From: Methanolobus sediminis
GTDB taxonomy: Archaea; Halobacteriota; Methanosarcinia; Methanosarcinales; Methanosarcinaceae
Assembly (NCBI RefSeq): GCF_031312595.1
Contig: NZ_CP133592.1
Span: 62,001 to 126,000 of the forward strand
Reading direction: 5' to 3'
Length of the DNA: 64,000 nt
Of the stretch, positions 1 to 7,870 are shown in pieces (the first letter of the stretch is position 1; the number at the start of each line of letters is the position of its first letter). The notes below the pieces were generated by a model. That model saw nothing but the letters and a program-made list of their open reading frames with translations. It was not told the DNA's origin and did not search any database. Made by a program: the position numbers and the translations under genes.

Positions 1-1
1 A

Positions 2-1528
2 GAGGTACTGCAACTGGCAAATTTTGCAGTGACCATTGAGAACCACTACTCGCAGAAGAGAGGAAAACATGTTCCAATGGATGTCGAGTGGGCAAAGGAC
101 GGTGAAACCGGAGAACTGTTCATAGTCCAGGCAAGACCGGAGACTGTACAATCTTTGAAGAGAAAGGATGTGCTGGTAACCTATTATCTGGATGATACTT
201 CGGATGTGATCGTTACAGGAAGGAGTGTGGGAGCTAAGATAGCAAGCGGAAAAGTACACGTTATTCCTGATGTTTCACAATTGAATGAATTTAATGCAGG
301 GGAAATACTTGTAGCGGATAACACGACCCCTGACTGGGAACCTGTTATGAAGAAGGCTGCTGCAATCATCACAAACAAAGGTGGCAGGACATGTCATGCA
401 GCTATTGTGAGCCGTGAGCTTGGCATTCCTGCTGTTGTTGGTGCTGAGACTGCCACGGAGATCCTAAAAAATAACATGGATGTCACGGTAAGCTGTGCAG
501 AAGGAGATGCAGGCAGAGTGTATGAAGGAATACTTCCATTCCATACTGAAACTGTTGAGCTGGAAGGACTTGAGAAGACAAAGACCGAGATCATGATGAA
601 CCTCGGAAACCCGGAGGAAGCCTTTGCGCTTTCCATGATACCAAATGACGGCATAGGACTGGCAAGGCTGGAATTCATCATCACAAGTTACATCAAGGTG
701 CATCCTATGGCGCTCATCCATCCTGAGAAGGTTGAGGATGAAAAAGTGCTTGAGGAAATCGACAAAGTCACAGGCAGATATGAGAATAAGGCTGATTTCT
801 TCGTGGAGAAACTTGCCCAGGGTGTTGCAACCATTACAGCAGCATTCCACCCGAAGCCTGTGGTTGTACGTATGAGCGATTTCAAGTCCAATGAATATGA
901 AAGCCTGATAGGTGGAGAGTATTTCGAGTTCATGGAGAACAACCCCATGCTGGGATTCAGGGGTGCTTCACGTTATTACGATGAACGTTACCGTGAGGGC
1001 TTCGCTCTTGAGTGTAAAGCCATGAAAAAAGTGAGAGATGAGATGGGGCTGACAAACCTGATACTTATGATCCCGTTCTGCCGCCGCATCGATGAAGCAA
1101 AAAAGGTACTTGAGGAGATGAAAAAGAACGGTCTTGTCAGGGGAGAAAATGGCCTTCAGATCTATATGATGACTGAGATCCCAAGCAATGTCCTGCTCAT
1201 AGACGAGTTCAGCCAGTACTTCGATGGCTTCTCCATAGGCTCCAACGATCTCACACAACTGACCCTTGGCGTTGACCGTGATTCCGAGATTCTTGCATCC
1301 ACCTTCGATGAACGCGACGAAGCTGTGAAGAAAATAGTCTCTATGGCTGTGCAGGGCGCAAAGCGAAACAATAAACACAGCGGTCTTTGCGGCCAGGCTC
1401 CAAGCGATTATCCAGAGTTTGCAGAGTTCCTGGTGAAGGAAGGAATTGATTCTATTTCGCTTAACCCGGATTCTGTGATGAAGATAGCACTGAAGGTGCT
1501 TGAGGTTGAGAAAGAGATGGAAAAGTAA
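2..1528 (+). CDS. ppsA: Phosphoenolpyruvate synthase, C-terminal two thirds (5' end outside the window)
   Basis: PEP synthase makes PEP, AMP and phosphate from pyruvate, ATP and water, the entry to gluconeogenesis in methanogens. The frame is open to the left edge, so about 508 of the roughly 750-780 residues usual for the family are visible. The visible part opens with the end of the ATP-binding domain (DVEWAKD, then QARPETV). The phosphohistidine swivel domain follows (GGRTCHAAIVSRELGIPAVVG, the His in TCH being phosphorylated). The PEP/pyruvate barrel comes last, with GSNDLTQLTLGVDRDS and the catalytic Cys motif GLCGQAPSDYPEF near the end. An internal GTG at 29 is not the start, because family sequence continues upstream of it. 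A T-rich stretch follows the stop. Confidence 0.95.
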   Translation, partial: EVLQLANFAVTIENHYSQKRGKHVPMDVEWAKDGETGELFIVQARPETVQSLKRKDVLVTYYLDDTSDVIVTGRSVGAKIASGKVHVIPDVSQLNEFNAGEILVADNTTPDWEPVMKKAAAIITNKGGRTCHAAIVSRELGIPAVVGAETATEILKNNMDVTVSCAEGDAGRVYEGILPFHTETVELEGLEKTKTEIMMNLGNPEEAFALSMIPNDGIGLARLEFIITSYIKVHPMALIHPEKVEDEKVLEEIDKVTGRYENKADFFVEKLAQGVATITAAFHPKPVVVRMSDFKSNEYESLIGGEYFEFMENNPMLGFRGASRYYDERYREGFALECKAMKKVRDEMGLTNLILMIPFCRRIDEAKKVLEEMKKNGLVRGENGLQIYMMTEIPSNVLLIDEFSQYFDGFSIGSNDLTQLTLGVDRDSEILASTFDERDEAVKKIVSMAVQGAKRNNKHSGLCGQAPSDYPEFAEFLVKEGIDSISLNPDSVMKIALKVLEVEKEMEK

Positions 1529-1840
1529 GAAAGAAAAGAAACTTTTTCTCTTTTTTGATTTAATACTGGATTTTGAAGTTTAAATTAATCCAGTCTCAAC
1601 TATTTTTGGGTTATAGGTAACGCCAAAAAACTGAACTTCTATAATTAATAATCCTTGTTATATTGAAGGAGACTAAAAATTGAATTTTGGTGTTAAATTT
1701 AGAAACTATTTTAAATGAGTTAATTATGCGAAAAAAGAAGAGTAAATCATCAATCATCCGAAATTACGATTCATAAATTATTTATATATATTGTATAAGG
1801 ATTATACTCATAAACTAATATGAAAATAATTAAAATGAGA

Positions 1841-1866
1841 ACACCAGCATTGTTGCTGGTGTTTTT
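1841..1866 (+). terminator. Perfect 9-bp hairpin followed by a T run, possibly ending a small RNA
   Basis: ACACCAGCA (1841-1849) and TGCTGGTGT (1854-1862) form a perfect stem with a 4-nt loop, followed by TTTT. About 60 bp upstream lies TTTATATATATTG (from about 1780), a good archaeal TATA box that would place a start near 1810. Promoter plus hairpin could define an RNA of about 55-60 nt. The hairpin could instead be an isolated terminator. No coding potential is seen. Confidence 0.4.
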
Positions 1867-2234
1867 GATGGTACCACCCCACTAATTAAAAAGTCCATGT
1901 GTATATGTGTTTTTTTGATATATAAAATAATGGTTCATCAATTAAACAAATGGATTGAATTTATAATGGCATTGGAATTTCAACAGCCAATATAATTGAA
2001 TCGATCATATATTGTTCATTAAAGAAAAACGGCTTCTCACTGCTGGTATTTTTATCCAATAATAGAGAGGAACTTTTGAAAAAACATACCATTTCTACAT
2101 AGTTAAAATTCAGAGAGATAACATCGATTTTTGAATTATTCTTATTAAGTAATTTATAGTAATATGACCGTCAGTTGCTTATACTATTAGATACATAGTA
2201 TTAATTGGTCATAAGGGAGTAAGCTGTAAAATGG

Positions 2235-2400
2235 AGCAGCATTCAGAACGGAATCTAAACCGTTCTGTAATAAGCTTCATTATACGTAGTTCAAATGAAG
2301 AAAAATTCAGGATGGAATAGAACTTAATTCCAAACATTCTTCATCAACGTATAGCTGAAATGAAGCGAAATTCAGGACGGGATAAAACCCGATCCCAAAA
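2235..2400. repeat. Three tandem 64-65 bp degenerate repeats, each with two hairpins
   Basis: The core ATTCAG begins at 2241, 2305 and 2370, giving periods of 64 and 65 bp. Each unit has an inverted repeat just after the core, and the arm sequence differs between units while pairing is kept: CAGAACGG/CCGTTCTG in unit 1, TGGAAT/ATTCCA in unit 2, GGGAT/ATCCC in unit 3. Units 1-2 and 2-3 are joined by a second inverted repeat, CTTCAT/ATGAAG, whose loop contains ACGTA. Compensating changes in the arms suggest selection on RNA or cruciform structure. The spacing and sequence divergence do not fit a CRISPR array. Confidence 0.65.
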
Positions 2401-2679
2401 TAACCTTCAACACCTTGTGACCACCTGATTATCTGTTTTTATTAAGCTTTTTTCTGATGTCAGATTCAAATATACTATATAATCCTAATCTCTTCTCACA
2501 GCCGGGTTATTAAGATCCAAATATCTATTTTCTCTTATCAATTGCTTGTTTTCCTGAAACAAATATTTTAAAATGTTTAGAATTAATGTTCAAGATACCT
2601 ATTAAAATAAAAACAAAAACATTATTTCATTGAATGTTTAAAAAAGAAAGTAAAAAAGTAACTAGGCCTTTAATTTTTA

Positions 2680-2853
2680 TTATTTCCTTCCCAAGAAGTA
2701 ATAAGCAATTGCTCCGAGAATACCAAATATTAATGCTGCAAGTATCCAAACCACTTTCATTATAGGAGTTAGACCTTTGTTCTGAGTCACTACGTCATAT
2801 ATAACCCATATGACCGAAATTAATACAATAAGACCCCATATTGTTCCTAACAT
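2680..2853 (-). CDS. 57-residue membrane protein with PLDc_N-type fold
   Basis: The protein has a first membrane segment of about 18 residues (MLGTIWGLIVLISVIWVIYD), a short polar loop (VVTQNKGLTPIMK), a second segment (VVWILAALIFGILGAIAYYF) and a basic end (LGRK). This is the layout of the PLDc_N (phospholipase D nuclease N-terminal) membrane domain, which occurs as stand-alone proteins of 50-70 residues in many prokaryotes. Its function is unknown. The start has a good ribosome site, AGGTGAT, 5 nt upstream. The gene stands alone between two long intergenic regions. The coding signal is convincing; the family name is from memory of its hydropathy and the K-x-x-W motif. Confidence 0.75.
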   Translation of the reverse strand: MLGTIWGLIVLISVIWVIYDVVTQNKGLTPIMKVVWILAALIFGILGAIAYYFLGRK

Positions 2854-3390
2854 TTCTCATCACCTTTAAAGATGTTTATAAACTATTATAGTTGAGTTGT
2901 ATTTGTATAAATATCTTACCTAATTTTAGTAATATGTTCATTTAACTATAATTGATTCTGTTTTAGACTTTTTAATTCTCAACATCATATCCCCATATCC
3001 CCAAATTTTTTCAAAATATAATAATTTCTCAGGCTGTATCAAAATAGTCGATATGTTAATGATTTGAATTGGCTTTCTACAATCCATTGTATTATTTATT
3101 TTCATCATATTGTTGCACATTTTGTCAATTTTATAGTATTTCTAAAATAGTTAAAATAACTACCACATAATAATAAATTTTAAGTAAATATATAAAAAAA
3201 GTATTTAGATTTGCTTAAATATGATTAACACAAATGTATGTAAAAGTGGGAATTGGGCTATCTGGCTCAATTTTTGAATCAGGCAAGAAATGGGAATTCT
3301 GGCCTGCGAGAGAAATTGATACATTGACTAACTAGCGATGTGTCTCTGATTACAAAATGTCGAATAAGAGAAGATAAGGGAGTTATAAAA
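2854..3390. other. AT-rich intergenic region
   Basis: About 540 bp of very AT-rich DNA between a small minus-strand gene and the plus-strand zinc-ribbon pair. TATA-like stretches at about 3180-3195 could serve the plus-strand genes. A 60-codon frame on the minus strand (2938-3120) lacks a ribosome site and any recognisable sequence and is not called. Confidence 0.4.
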
Positions 3391-3555
3391 ATGGGATCTT
3401 TAAAAAAGTGTCCTGAATGCCATGGGGATTTTAAGAGATTGTCAAGTGGAATACTAATCTGCAAAATATGTGGATATTGGACAAAAGAGAACACGGCAAG
3501 AATGGACTCTATGATGTTGTACGAAGAAGCTATGCTTTGCGAAGGAGGACTCTGA
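3391..3555 (+). CDS. Small zinc-ribbon protein (54 residues)
   Basis: The protein carries CPEC and CKIC, the two knuckles of a zinc ribbon, within its first 30 residues (MGSLKKCPECHGDFKRL), followed by an acidic helical tail. The frame opens further upstream, but the ATG at 3391 is preferred because an AAGGGAG ribosome site lies 8-10 nt before it. The stop at 3553-3555 abuts the ATG of the next small gene, so the pair is translationally coupled. Such proteins are usually nucleic-acid or protein-interaction modules; no specific function can be given. Confidence 0.65.
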   Translation: MGSLKKCPECHGDFKRLSSGILICKICGYWTKENTARMDSMMLYEEAMLCEGGL

Positions 3556-3684
3556 ATGGAAATACAACCGGAAAAATCCTGCAAGAAGTGCAAGAATATG
3601 CTCAAGAAGCAGAAGCTTGGAATGAACATCGTTTATTATTGTTCCAAATGCGGATGTATGACCAGTGCTGACCTTTTTTTATGA
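3556..3684 (+). CDS. Tiny zinc-ribbon protein (42 residues)
   Basis: The ATG directly follows the TGA of the preceding zinc-ribbon gene, and the ribosome site GGAGGA lies inside that gene at 3543-3549. The product is very basic, with CKKC near residue 9 and CSKC near residue 34, a minimal two-knuckle zinc ribbon with 21 residues between knuckles. No family is recognised. A hairpin terminator begins at its stop codon. Gapless coupling, a good ribosome site and paired Cys motifs make it more than a chance frame. Confidence 0.6.
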   Translation: MEIQPEKSCKKCKNMLKKQKLGMNIVYYCSKCGCMTSADLFL

Positions 3685-3712
3685 CCAGTTAAACTGGTCT
3701 ACTAATTTTTTA
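3683..3712 (+). terminator. Hairpin terminator after the zinc-ribbon pair
   Basis: GACCAGT (3683-3689) and ACTGGTC (3693-3699) form a perfect 7-bp stem with a 3-nt loop, followed by an AT-rich stretch ending in six Ts. It overlaps the stop codon of the 42-residue gene. Confidence 0.6.
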
Positions 3713-3880
3713 AGGAATGATAGCTTAGGTTCTTCAATTTAAAATGTCAAACATTTCATGGAAACTAAGTATATATTCAACAATATCCCTAAATATACCT
3801 ACATTGCTCACTAAAATAACTGTGAATATCTTTTTATGTGACGTTATTATTTTCTGTGATGCTATTAAGGGGTTTGTTTT

Positions 3881-4174
3881 ATGGCAACACATTACATTAA
3901 CAAGATAGGGATATTATCCCTTGGAAAGATATTTGGTGCACTTTATGGAATAATGGGACTTATACTAGGAGCTATGATAAGTCTGATGTCACTATTGATG
4001 GGGTCTTTAATGAGTAATGAAGGAGCACTCGCAGGATTGATGTTCGGAGTTGGAGCAATAATAACATTGCCAATCTTTTATGGAATACTGGGATTTATCT
4101 CTGGAATAATTACAGCATTGATCTACAATGTTGTAGCCGGATTTGCCGGAGGGTTGGAGATCGAATTAGACTAA
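3881..4174 (+). CDS. Small membrane protein, paralogue 1 of 5
   Basis: This 97-residue protein begins with a short polar head (MATHYINKIGILSLGKIFGA) and has two hydrophobic hairpins: residues about 17-45, and 54-90 with FYGILGFISG. It ends in the acidic tail GGLEIELD. The same plan recurs in the next four genes: K-I-N-x-x-S-L-G-K near the start, YG-x-x-GF-x-x-G in the second half and, in four of them, GGLE-x-E at the end. The family is recognised as an uncharacterised archaeal membrane protein without a known role. The ATG has an AAGGGG ribosome site. The gap of about 220 bp to the next paralogue suggests a separate promoter. Confidence 0.8.
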   Translation: MATHYINKIGILSLGKIFGALYGIMGLILGAMISLMSLLMGSLMSNEGALAGLMFGVGAIITLPIFYGILGFISGIITALIYNVVAGFAGGLEIELD

Positions 4175-4398
4175 AAACCGAAGTAAGCTAACGATAATCT
4201 GAATATATATTAAAAACGACTTTTCTTTTTTCATTTTTATCTTCAACCTTACAGATAACTCTGCAGGAGTTCTGGAAGTCAAGATCGGGCAAATAACCTC
4301 AATACGATCAAAACGATATTCTTATATCTGAATATGAGATAACATTTATTAAAGTTTTAACCAAATAATCAAAAAATAAAAGGAAAGGGAGGGTTATT

Positions 4399-4692
4399 GT
4401 GGAAACAAGAAAAATCAACAAAGTCGGGGTAATCTCTCTTGGGAAAATCCTTGGTGCAGTATATGCAATACTGGGACTCATAATAGGAGCATTAATGAGT
4501 CTTTCATACATCATAATGGGCTCCATGTTTGGAAAAATGGGTTTTGCCGGAGGCTTACTGTTCGGCATGGGATCGATCATTACAATGCCAATCTTCTATG
4601 GTGTCATCGGATTTATTGGCGGTATAATCATAGCCTTGATCTTCAATGTTATCACCGGAATTGTTGGTGGACTTGAAGTAGAAATCGAATAG
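4399..4692 (+). CDS. Small membrane protein, paralogue 2 of 5
   Basis: This is the closest relative of the preceding gene: same length (97 residues), polar start with KINKVGVISLGKILGA, the YGVIGFIGG motif in the second hydrophobic half, and a GGLEVEIE end. The start is GTG, preceded by the strong ribosome site AGGGAGGG. Small size, four hydrophobic stretches and a short charged tail suggest an oligomeric inner-membrane protein. No catalytic or ligand residues are conserved. A T-rich tract after the stop probably terminates transcription. Confidence 0.8.
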   Translation: METRKINKVGVISLGKILGAVYAILGLIIGALMSLSYIIMGSMFGKMGFAGGLLFGMGSIITMPIFYGVIGFIGGIIIALIFNVITGIVGGLEVEIE

Positions 4693-4839
4693 ATCACCCA
4701 CCAAAAAAGCAATTCTTTTTTCCTTTTTCTATTTATTCTTTATTTCCTGTTTTGATTTCATGAAATCTATCAAGAAACTGTCAACATCTTTTTATGCAAT
4801 ACTGATATTTTTACATTTATTTAGGATGTGAATGTAAAA

Positions 4840-5130
4840 ATGAAAAATGTTAATATTACAAAAATAAATCCATTATCTCTTGGAAAAGTTATTGGACTTG
4901 TCACAGGAGTAATTGGCTTCTTTTTTGGATTAACAGGAATATTATTCATGGGAGCACAAACAACAGCAGGTATTGGAGCCGCAGAAATAATAGCAATACT
5001 AAGTATGGTTCTACTGGCACCTGTAATCTATGGGATCATGGGTTTTATCACAGGTCTTATTGCTGCAATCATATTCAATGCAGCAAGCGGATATATTGGC
5101 GGTCTGGAAATGGAAATTGAAGAGGTCTGA
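4840..5130 (+). CDS. Small membrane protein, paralogue 3 of 5
   Basis: The protein has 96 residues with MKNVNITKINPLSLGKVIG at the start, the YGIMGFITG motif and a GGLEMEIEEV end. An in-frame GTG 12 nt upstream is possible, but the ATG at 4840 keeps the length of its paralogues and has GGATGTG at ribosome-site distance. KINPLSLGK is the clearest form of the family signature and recalls small DUF3566-like membrane domains; that resemblance is tentative. Function is unknown. Confidence 0.78.
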   Translation: MKNVNITKINPLSLGKVIGLVTGVIGFFFGLTGILFMGAQTTAGIGAAEIIAILSMVLLAPVIYGIMGFITGLIAAIIFNAASGYIGGLEMEIEEV

Positions 5131-5187
5131 CAAAAAGAATATTGTTTTTTATCGTTTTACTTAATAATCTGGAAATAGGTTGGGAAT

Positions 5188-5517
5188 ATGCCGGTTATGC
5201 ATGTTAAAAAGATCAATGCCCTGTCAATGGGCAAAATAGTCGGACTGTACTTAGGGATTATAAGTTTCCTGTTATATGCAATATTGACCCTGGCAATAAT
5301 ACCATTTTTAATAGAAAATGGCGGCAGGTTCGGACTTATAGTAGGAGTTGCCAGGACCGAAATGATAATTTCAATACTCACGTTCCTTTTTGTGCCGGTA
5401 TTTTATGGAATAGTTGGTTTTATTGCGGGCACGATAATAGCGCTTGCATTCAATTTTGCAAGTGAACATGCAGGTGGATTTGAGCTGGAAATCGAATCAT
5501 ATGGAACCAATGATTGA
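5188..5517 (+). CDS. Small membrane protein, paralogue 4 of 5
   Basis: The protein has 109 residues and is somewhat longer than its neighbours. It carries the family signature KKINALSMGKIVG at the start, the YGIVGFIAG motif and a GGFELEIESYGTND end. It follows paralogue 3 by about 57 bp and may be cotranscribed with it. A ribosome site, TAGGTTGGGA, precedes the ATG. Between the hydrophobic halves it has a basic loop containing two Arg residues not found in the other members. Confidence 0.78.
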   Translation: MPVMHVKKINALSMGKIVGLYLGIISFLLYAILTLAIIPFLIENGGRFGLIVGVARTEMIISILTFLFVPVFYGIVGFIAGTIIALAFNFASEHAGGFELEIESYGTND

Positions 5518-5557
5518 TTTTTATATAACTCAATCAACTAAAATAGATATAACAACC

Positions 5558-5806
5558 ATGCAGATAAAAAAGACCAATGTTCGATCATTTGCAAAAAAAG
5601 CTGCTATCATCTTTGCCGTTCTATTTGAACTTCTTGTAATCATATTCATGATCCCATCATCTCCAGCAGGTATAGAGAATGATGAATTATTGTTGATAGC
5701 AGGAGTAATCCTACTTGCACCTTTTATCTATGGGACAATAGGTTTTGCTGCTGGTACATTCATTGCAACCATATTCAATATTATAGTTGAAATCATCGAT
5801 ATTTAG
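5558..5806 (+). CDS. Small membrane protein, divergent paralogue 5 of 5
   Basis: The shortest member (82 residues) starts MQIKKTNVRSFAKKAA, aligning with the K-I-N-x-x-S-x-G-K signature but without the Gly-Lys pair. It keeps YGTIGFAAG and lacks the terminal GGLE tail. Upstream in-frame ATGs at 5444 and 5501 lie within the preceding gene and add no family sequence. TTTTTATATAAC at about 5517-5528 is a TATA box 30 nt before the chosen ATG, so it may be read from a leaderless transcript. Loss of two signatures suggests divergence in function or early decay. Confidence 0.65.
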   Translation: MQIKKTNVRSFAKKAAIIFAVLFELLVIIFMIPSSPAGIENDELLLIAGVILLAPFIYGTIGFAAGTFIATIFNIIVEIIDI

Positions 5807-5880
5807 AAAATAAGAATCAACAGATTATCCATTGATATATTTCAGAAAGAAACTACAAAACTGCTAATAATTAGAAGAAA

Positions 5881-6294
5881 ATGAACAAAAAAAAGCCTGA
5901 TGTATCAATAATTAAATCATACTTAAGTAACTATGTACTTTTGTCTTTGTACCTCTCATTTTTATTATATCTTTTAGTTTATGCTAACGAATTAGTAATC
6001 TTTATTTATCCAATAGTTTCCCTGGTCTATGGATGGAAAACAAAAAATGTTACGGGCTCTGTTCTAATTGGAATGCTCCCTATAACATTTCTGTTTCTTG
6101 ATCTTCATATGGCAAATCTGGAAAATTATACGCCAGAGAGATTTGATTACGTAATAGCATATTTTGCTAAATTAATTATTCTTGGAGGAATTAATGGCTA
6201 TTTAGCTGCAAAGCTTCCAAAACAATACTTTATTCTTCTACTCATAATCGGAACTTTTGTCTGGTATGCATTATTCATGTCAGGAATAGACTAA
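5881..6294 (+). CDS. Hypothetical four-segment membrane protein
   Basis: This 137-residue protein has a basic start (MNKKKPD) and four predicted membrane segments at about residues 15-37, 39-55, 60-75 and 90-132, the last stretch probably holding two helices. The only charged loop lies near residues 75-90 (HMANLENYTPERFDY). No family is recognised and no ribosome site is obvious. It follows the paralogue array by 74 bp in the same direction but does not share its signature. Its very AT-rich coding sequence resembles the surrounding region. Confidence 0.6.
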   Translation: MNKKKPDVSIIKSYLSNYVLLSLYLSFLLYLLVYANELVIFIYPIVSLVYGWKTKNVTGSVLIGMLPITFLFLDLHMANLENYTPERFDYVIAYFAKLIILGGINGYLAAKLPKQYFILLLIIGTFVWYALFMSGID

Positions 6295-6313
6295 CAGAAA
6301 AGAATGAACGAAG

Positions 6314-6541
6314 TTAAGGCTCGATCCACACCTCAAGCACCCTGTCCTTGATCTCGTACTCTTTTACAGTGGTGAGTTTCATATCCTTTGGATTCTCGAT
6401 CCAGCCAAGGTCATAATCTTTTTTCTCCCTGCCACCGCAGCAGACTTTTCTCGTTATGCCAAGATTCAGCTTAACGCGGTCAACATCTGCCTCATTGATC
6501 TTTTCAACATCATCCTGATATCTTCTTTGAATAAGGATCAT
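6314..6541 (-). CDS. Conserved-looking hypothetical protein (75 residues)
   Basis: The protein is small, soluble and charged, starting MILIQRRYQDDVEKINEAD, with an adjacent Cys pair (KVCCGGREKK) in the middle and a beta-rich end (EYEIKDRVLEVWIEP). The frame extends 9 codons upstream, but ATG 6541 is preferred: CTATATTTTAAT lies about 20-30 nt before it, fitting a leaderless archaeal transcript. The CCGG segment could bind a metal, but nothing else supports this. It is convergent with the membrane gene at 5881. No function can be assigned. Confidence 0.55.
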   Translation of the reverse strand: MILIQRRYQDDVEKINEADVDRVKLNLGITRKVCCGGREKKDYDLGWIENPKDMKLTTVKEYEIKDRVLEVWIEP

Positions 6542-6623
6542 AGGAATTACCCGATTAAAATATAGCAATGCTCAAAAGATAACCATTTCCATCTACTGCA
6601 AATATAAGAGCAATTACAACAGT

Positions 6624-7328
6624 TCACATCAGTAATTTTGCAAGTAAAGGAGCCAGGAACACGGTTATAAGCCCTGCAATCCCGATTGCAAGACCACTCA
6701 TTGCACCCTCTGTCTCACCAAGCTCAACAGCCTTTGTTGTTCCAAGAGCATGTGATGAAGTTCCGATAGCCACACCAAGAGCCACCTTATCTTCGATCCT
6801 GAACAACTTACACACCATAGGTCCGAGCAATACACCTGCAATACCTGTGAAAACTATTGCAGCCACGGTAACTGAAGGCAAACCTCCAAGCTGATTGGAA
6901 ATTTCAATTCCAATTGGTGTTGTAACTGATTTTGGAATAAGGGAAACACTGAGTATCTCATCAAGTCCGAACATCTTGCACATAACAATGATACTTGTAA
7001 TACCTGCTGCTGAACCAATACTTATTCCGGCAATGATCGGAATAACATTCTCCTTCAGCAAACTTATCTTGCGGTACAAAGGAACTGCAAGAATGACAGT
7101 CGCAGGTCCAAGGAAGAATGATATGAACTGTCCGCCATTATTATAGTCATCAAAACTTATGTGGAAGCTTAGAAGCAGGGCTATTATCATAAACATGCTG
7201 AGAACCAGCGGGTTCAGCAGAGGTGAGCCGGTCCTTTTGTAAATCTGGGCACCTGCATAAAATGTCACCAGGGAAATCCCGATGCCAAACACAGGAGACT
7301 GTACAAACTCAGATATAAGTTCACTCAA
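6624..7328 (-). CDS. lrgB: LrgB/CidB-family membrane protein
   Basis: LrgB-type proteins pair with a small LrgA-type membrane protein. They were first described as modulators of murein hydrolase export in bacteria, and relatives act in transport of small organic acids or glycolate. This 234-residue protein has about seven hydrophobic segments and the family motifs SVSLIPKSVTTPIGIEIS and GTSSHALGTTKA. The start is taken as TTG 7328, which has an AAAGGAGG site just upstream and overlaps the lrgA stop by 8 bp. An ATG 54 nt further up would overlap lrgA unnecessarily. Archaea lack murein, so a transport or osmotic role is more likely than autolysis control. Confidence 0.88.
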   Translation of the reverse strand: MSELISEFVQSPVFGIGISLVTFYAGAQIYKRTGSPLLNPLVLSMFMIIALLLSFHISFDDYNNGGQFISFFLGPATVILAVPLYRKISLLKENVIPIIAGISIGSAAGITSIIVMCKMFGLDEILSVSLIPKSVTTPIGIEISNQLGGLPSVTVAAIVFTGIAGVLLGPMVCKLFRIEDKVALGVAIGTSSHALGTTKAVELGETEGAMSGLAIGIAGLITVFLAPLLAKLLM

Positions 7329-7677
7329 CGGACTGCCTCCTTTTGATAAGTATCTGCACCGTTGCACCGGTGATGACTGCAATTATGAAGGTCGAGACCA
7401 CAGAAATTATAAAAAGCGCAGTCCATTTTCCTTCAAGTACTGTGAAACAGGTAATGAATCCTACTGCAGCCGGGATGAAGAAAAATGAAAGGTGTTTTAG
7501 CAGGAAATTGCTAACATCCTCTATCATGGAGAGCTTGATAACTCCTGTGAGCAGAAGTACCAGAAGCAAGACCATTCCCAGAACATTTCCTGGAATCGGG
7601 ATGTGAGAGAAACTGTGGATCAGGTCACCAAGATAGCATATTGCTAAGATGATGGCGAACTGGATGATGTATTTCAT
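7321..7677 (-). CDS. lrgA: LrgA/CidA-family membrane protein
   Basis: The 118-residue protein has four membrane segments and the family motif IPIPGNVLGMVLLLVLLLTG near residue 27. LrgA-type proteins are holin-like small membrane proteins that work with LrgB, encoded here immediately downstream with an 8-bp overlap. Length and order match bacterial lrgAB operons. The nearest upstream gene, the helicase, has its own direction and about 190 bp of spacer, so lrgAB probably has its own promoter in 7680-7800. Confidence 0.88.
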   Translation of the reverse strand: MKYIIQFAIILAICYLGDLIHSFSHIPIPGNVLGMVLLLVLLLTGVIKLSMIEDVSNFLLKHLSFFFIPAAVGFITCFTVLEGKWTALFIISVVSTFIIAVITGATVQILIKRRQSVE

Positions 7678-7870
7678 TTAAGGTCACTTGCGTTTTTAAG
7701 TATTCATTACAAACTGCATTCATCGCAGCCTGATGGAATGCTATAAAGTCAGTCGCAGATATTAGCGTTTTCGGTTCACATGCCGTGGCTACAAGTTTCA
7801 AAGATTTATAAGAATGAACGGGTAATGAAATACAAATGATAAAGGAACAGGTTTGTCACCTGTTTTCAAA

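Larger units (their letters stand above)
1529..2679. other. Long gene-poor intergenic region
   Basis: About 1.15 kb with no convincing reading frame, AT-rich and full of stops in every frame. It holds two structured features listed separately: a TATA-like stretch followed by a 9-bp hairpin (about 1778-1868), and three tandem hairpin-bearing repeats (2235-2400). Nothing else is recognised. Confidence 0.6.

Noticed and set aside
464..850. Long opposite-strand frames within genes (for example in ppsA, ileS, cobD, radical SAM genes)
   Set aside because: They are mirror images of real coding regions, with no independent start signals or recognisable proteins.
2235..2400. CRISPR array
   Set aside because: Three degenerate units with conserved structure throughout and no unique spacers, and no cas genes in the window.
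2938..3120. 60-codon minus-strand frame
   Set aside because: AT-rich, no ribosome site, no recognisable pattern, and similar open frames are expected by chance in this composition.
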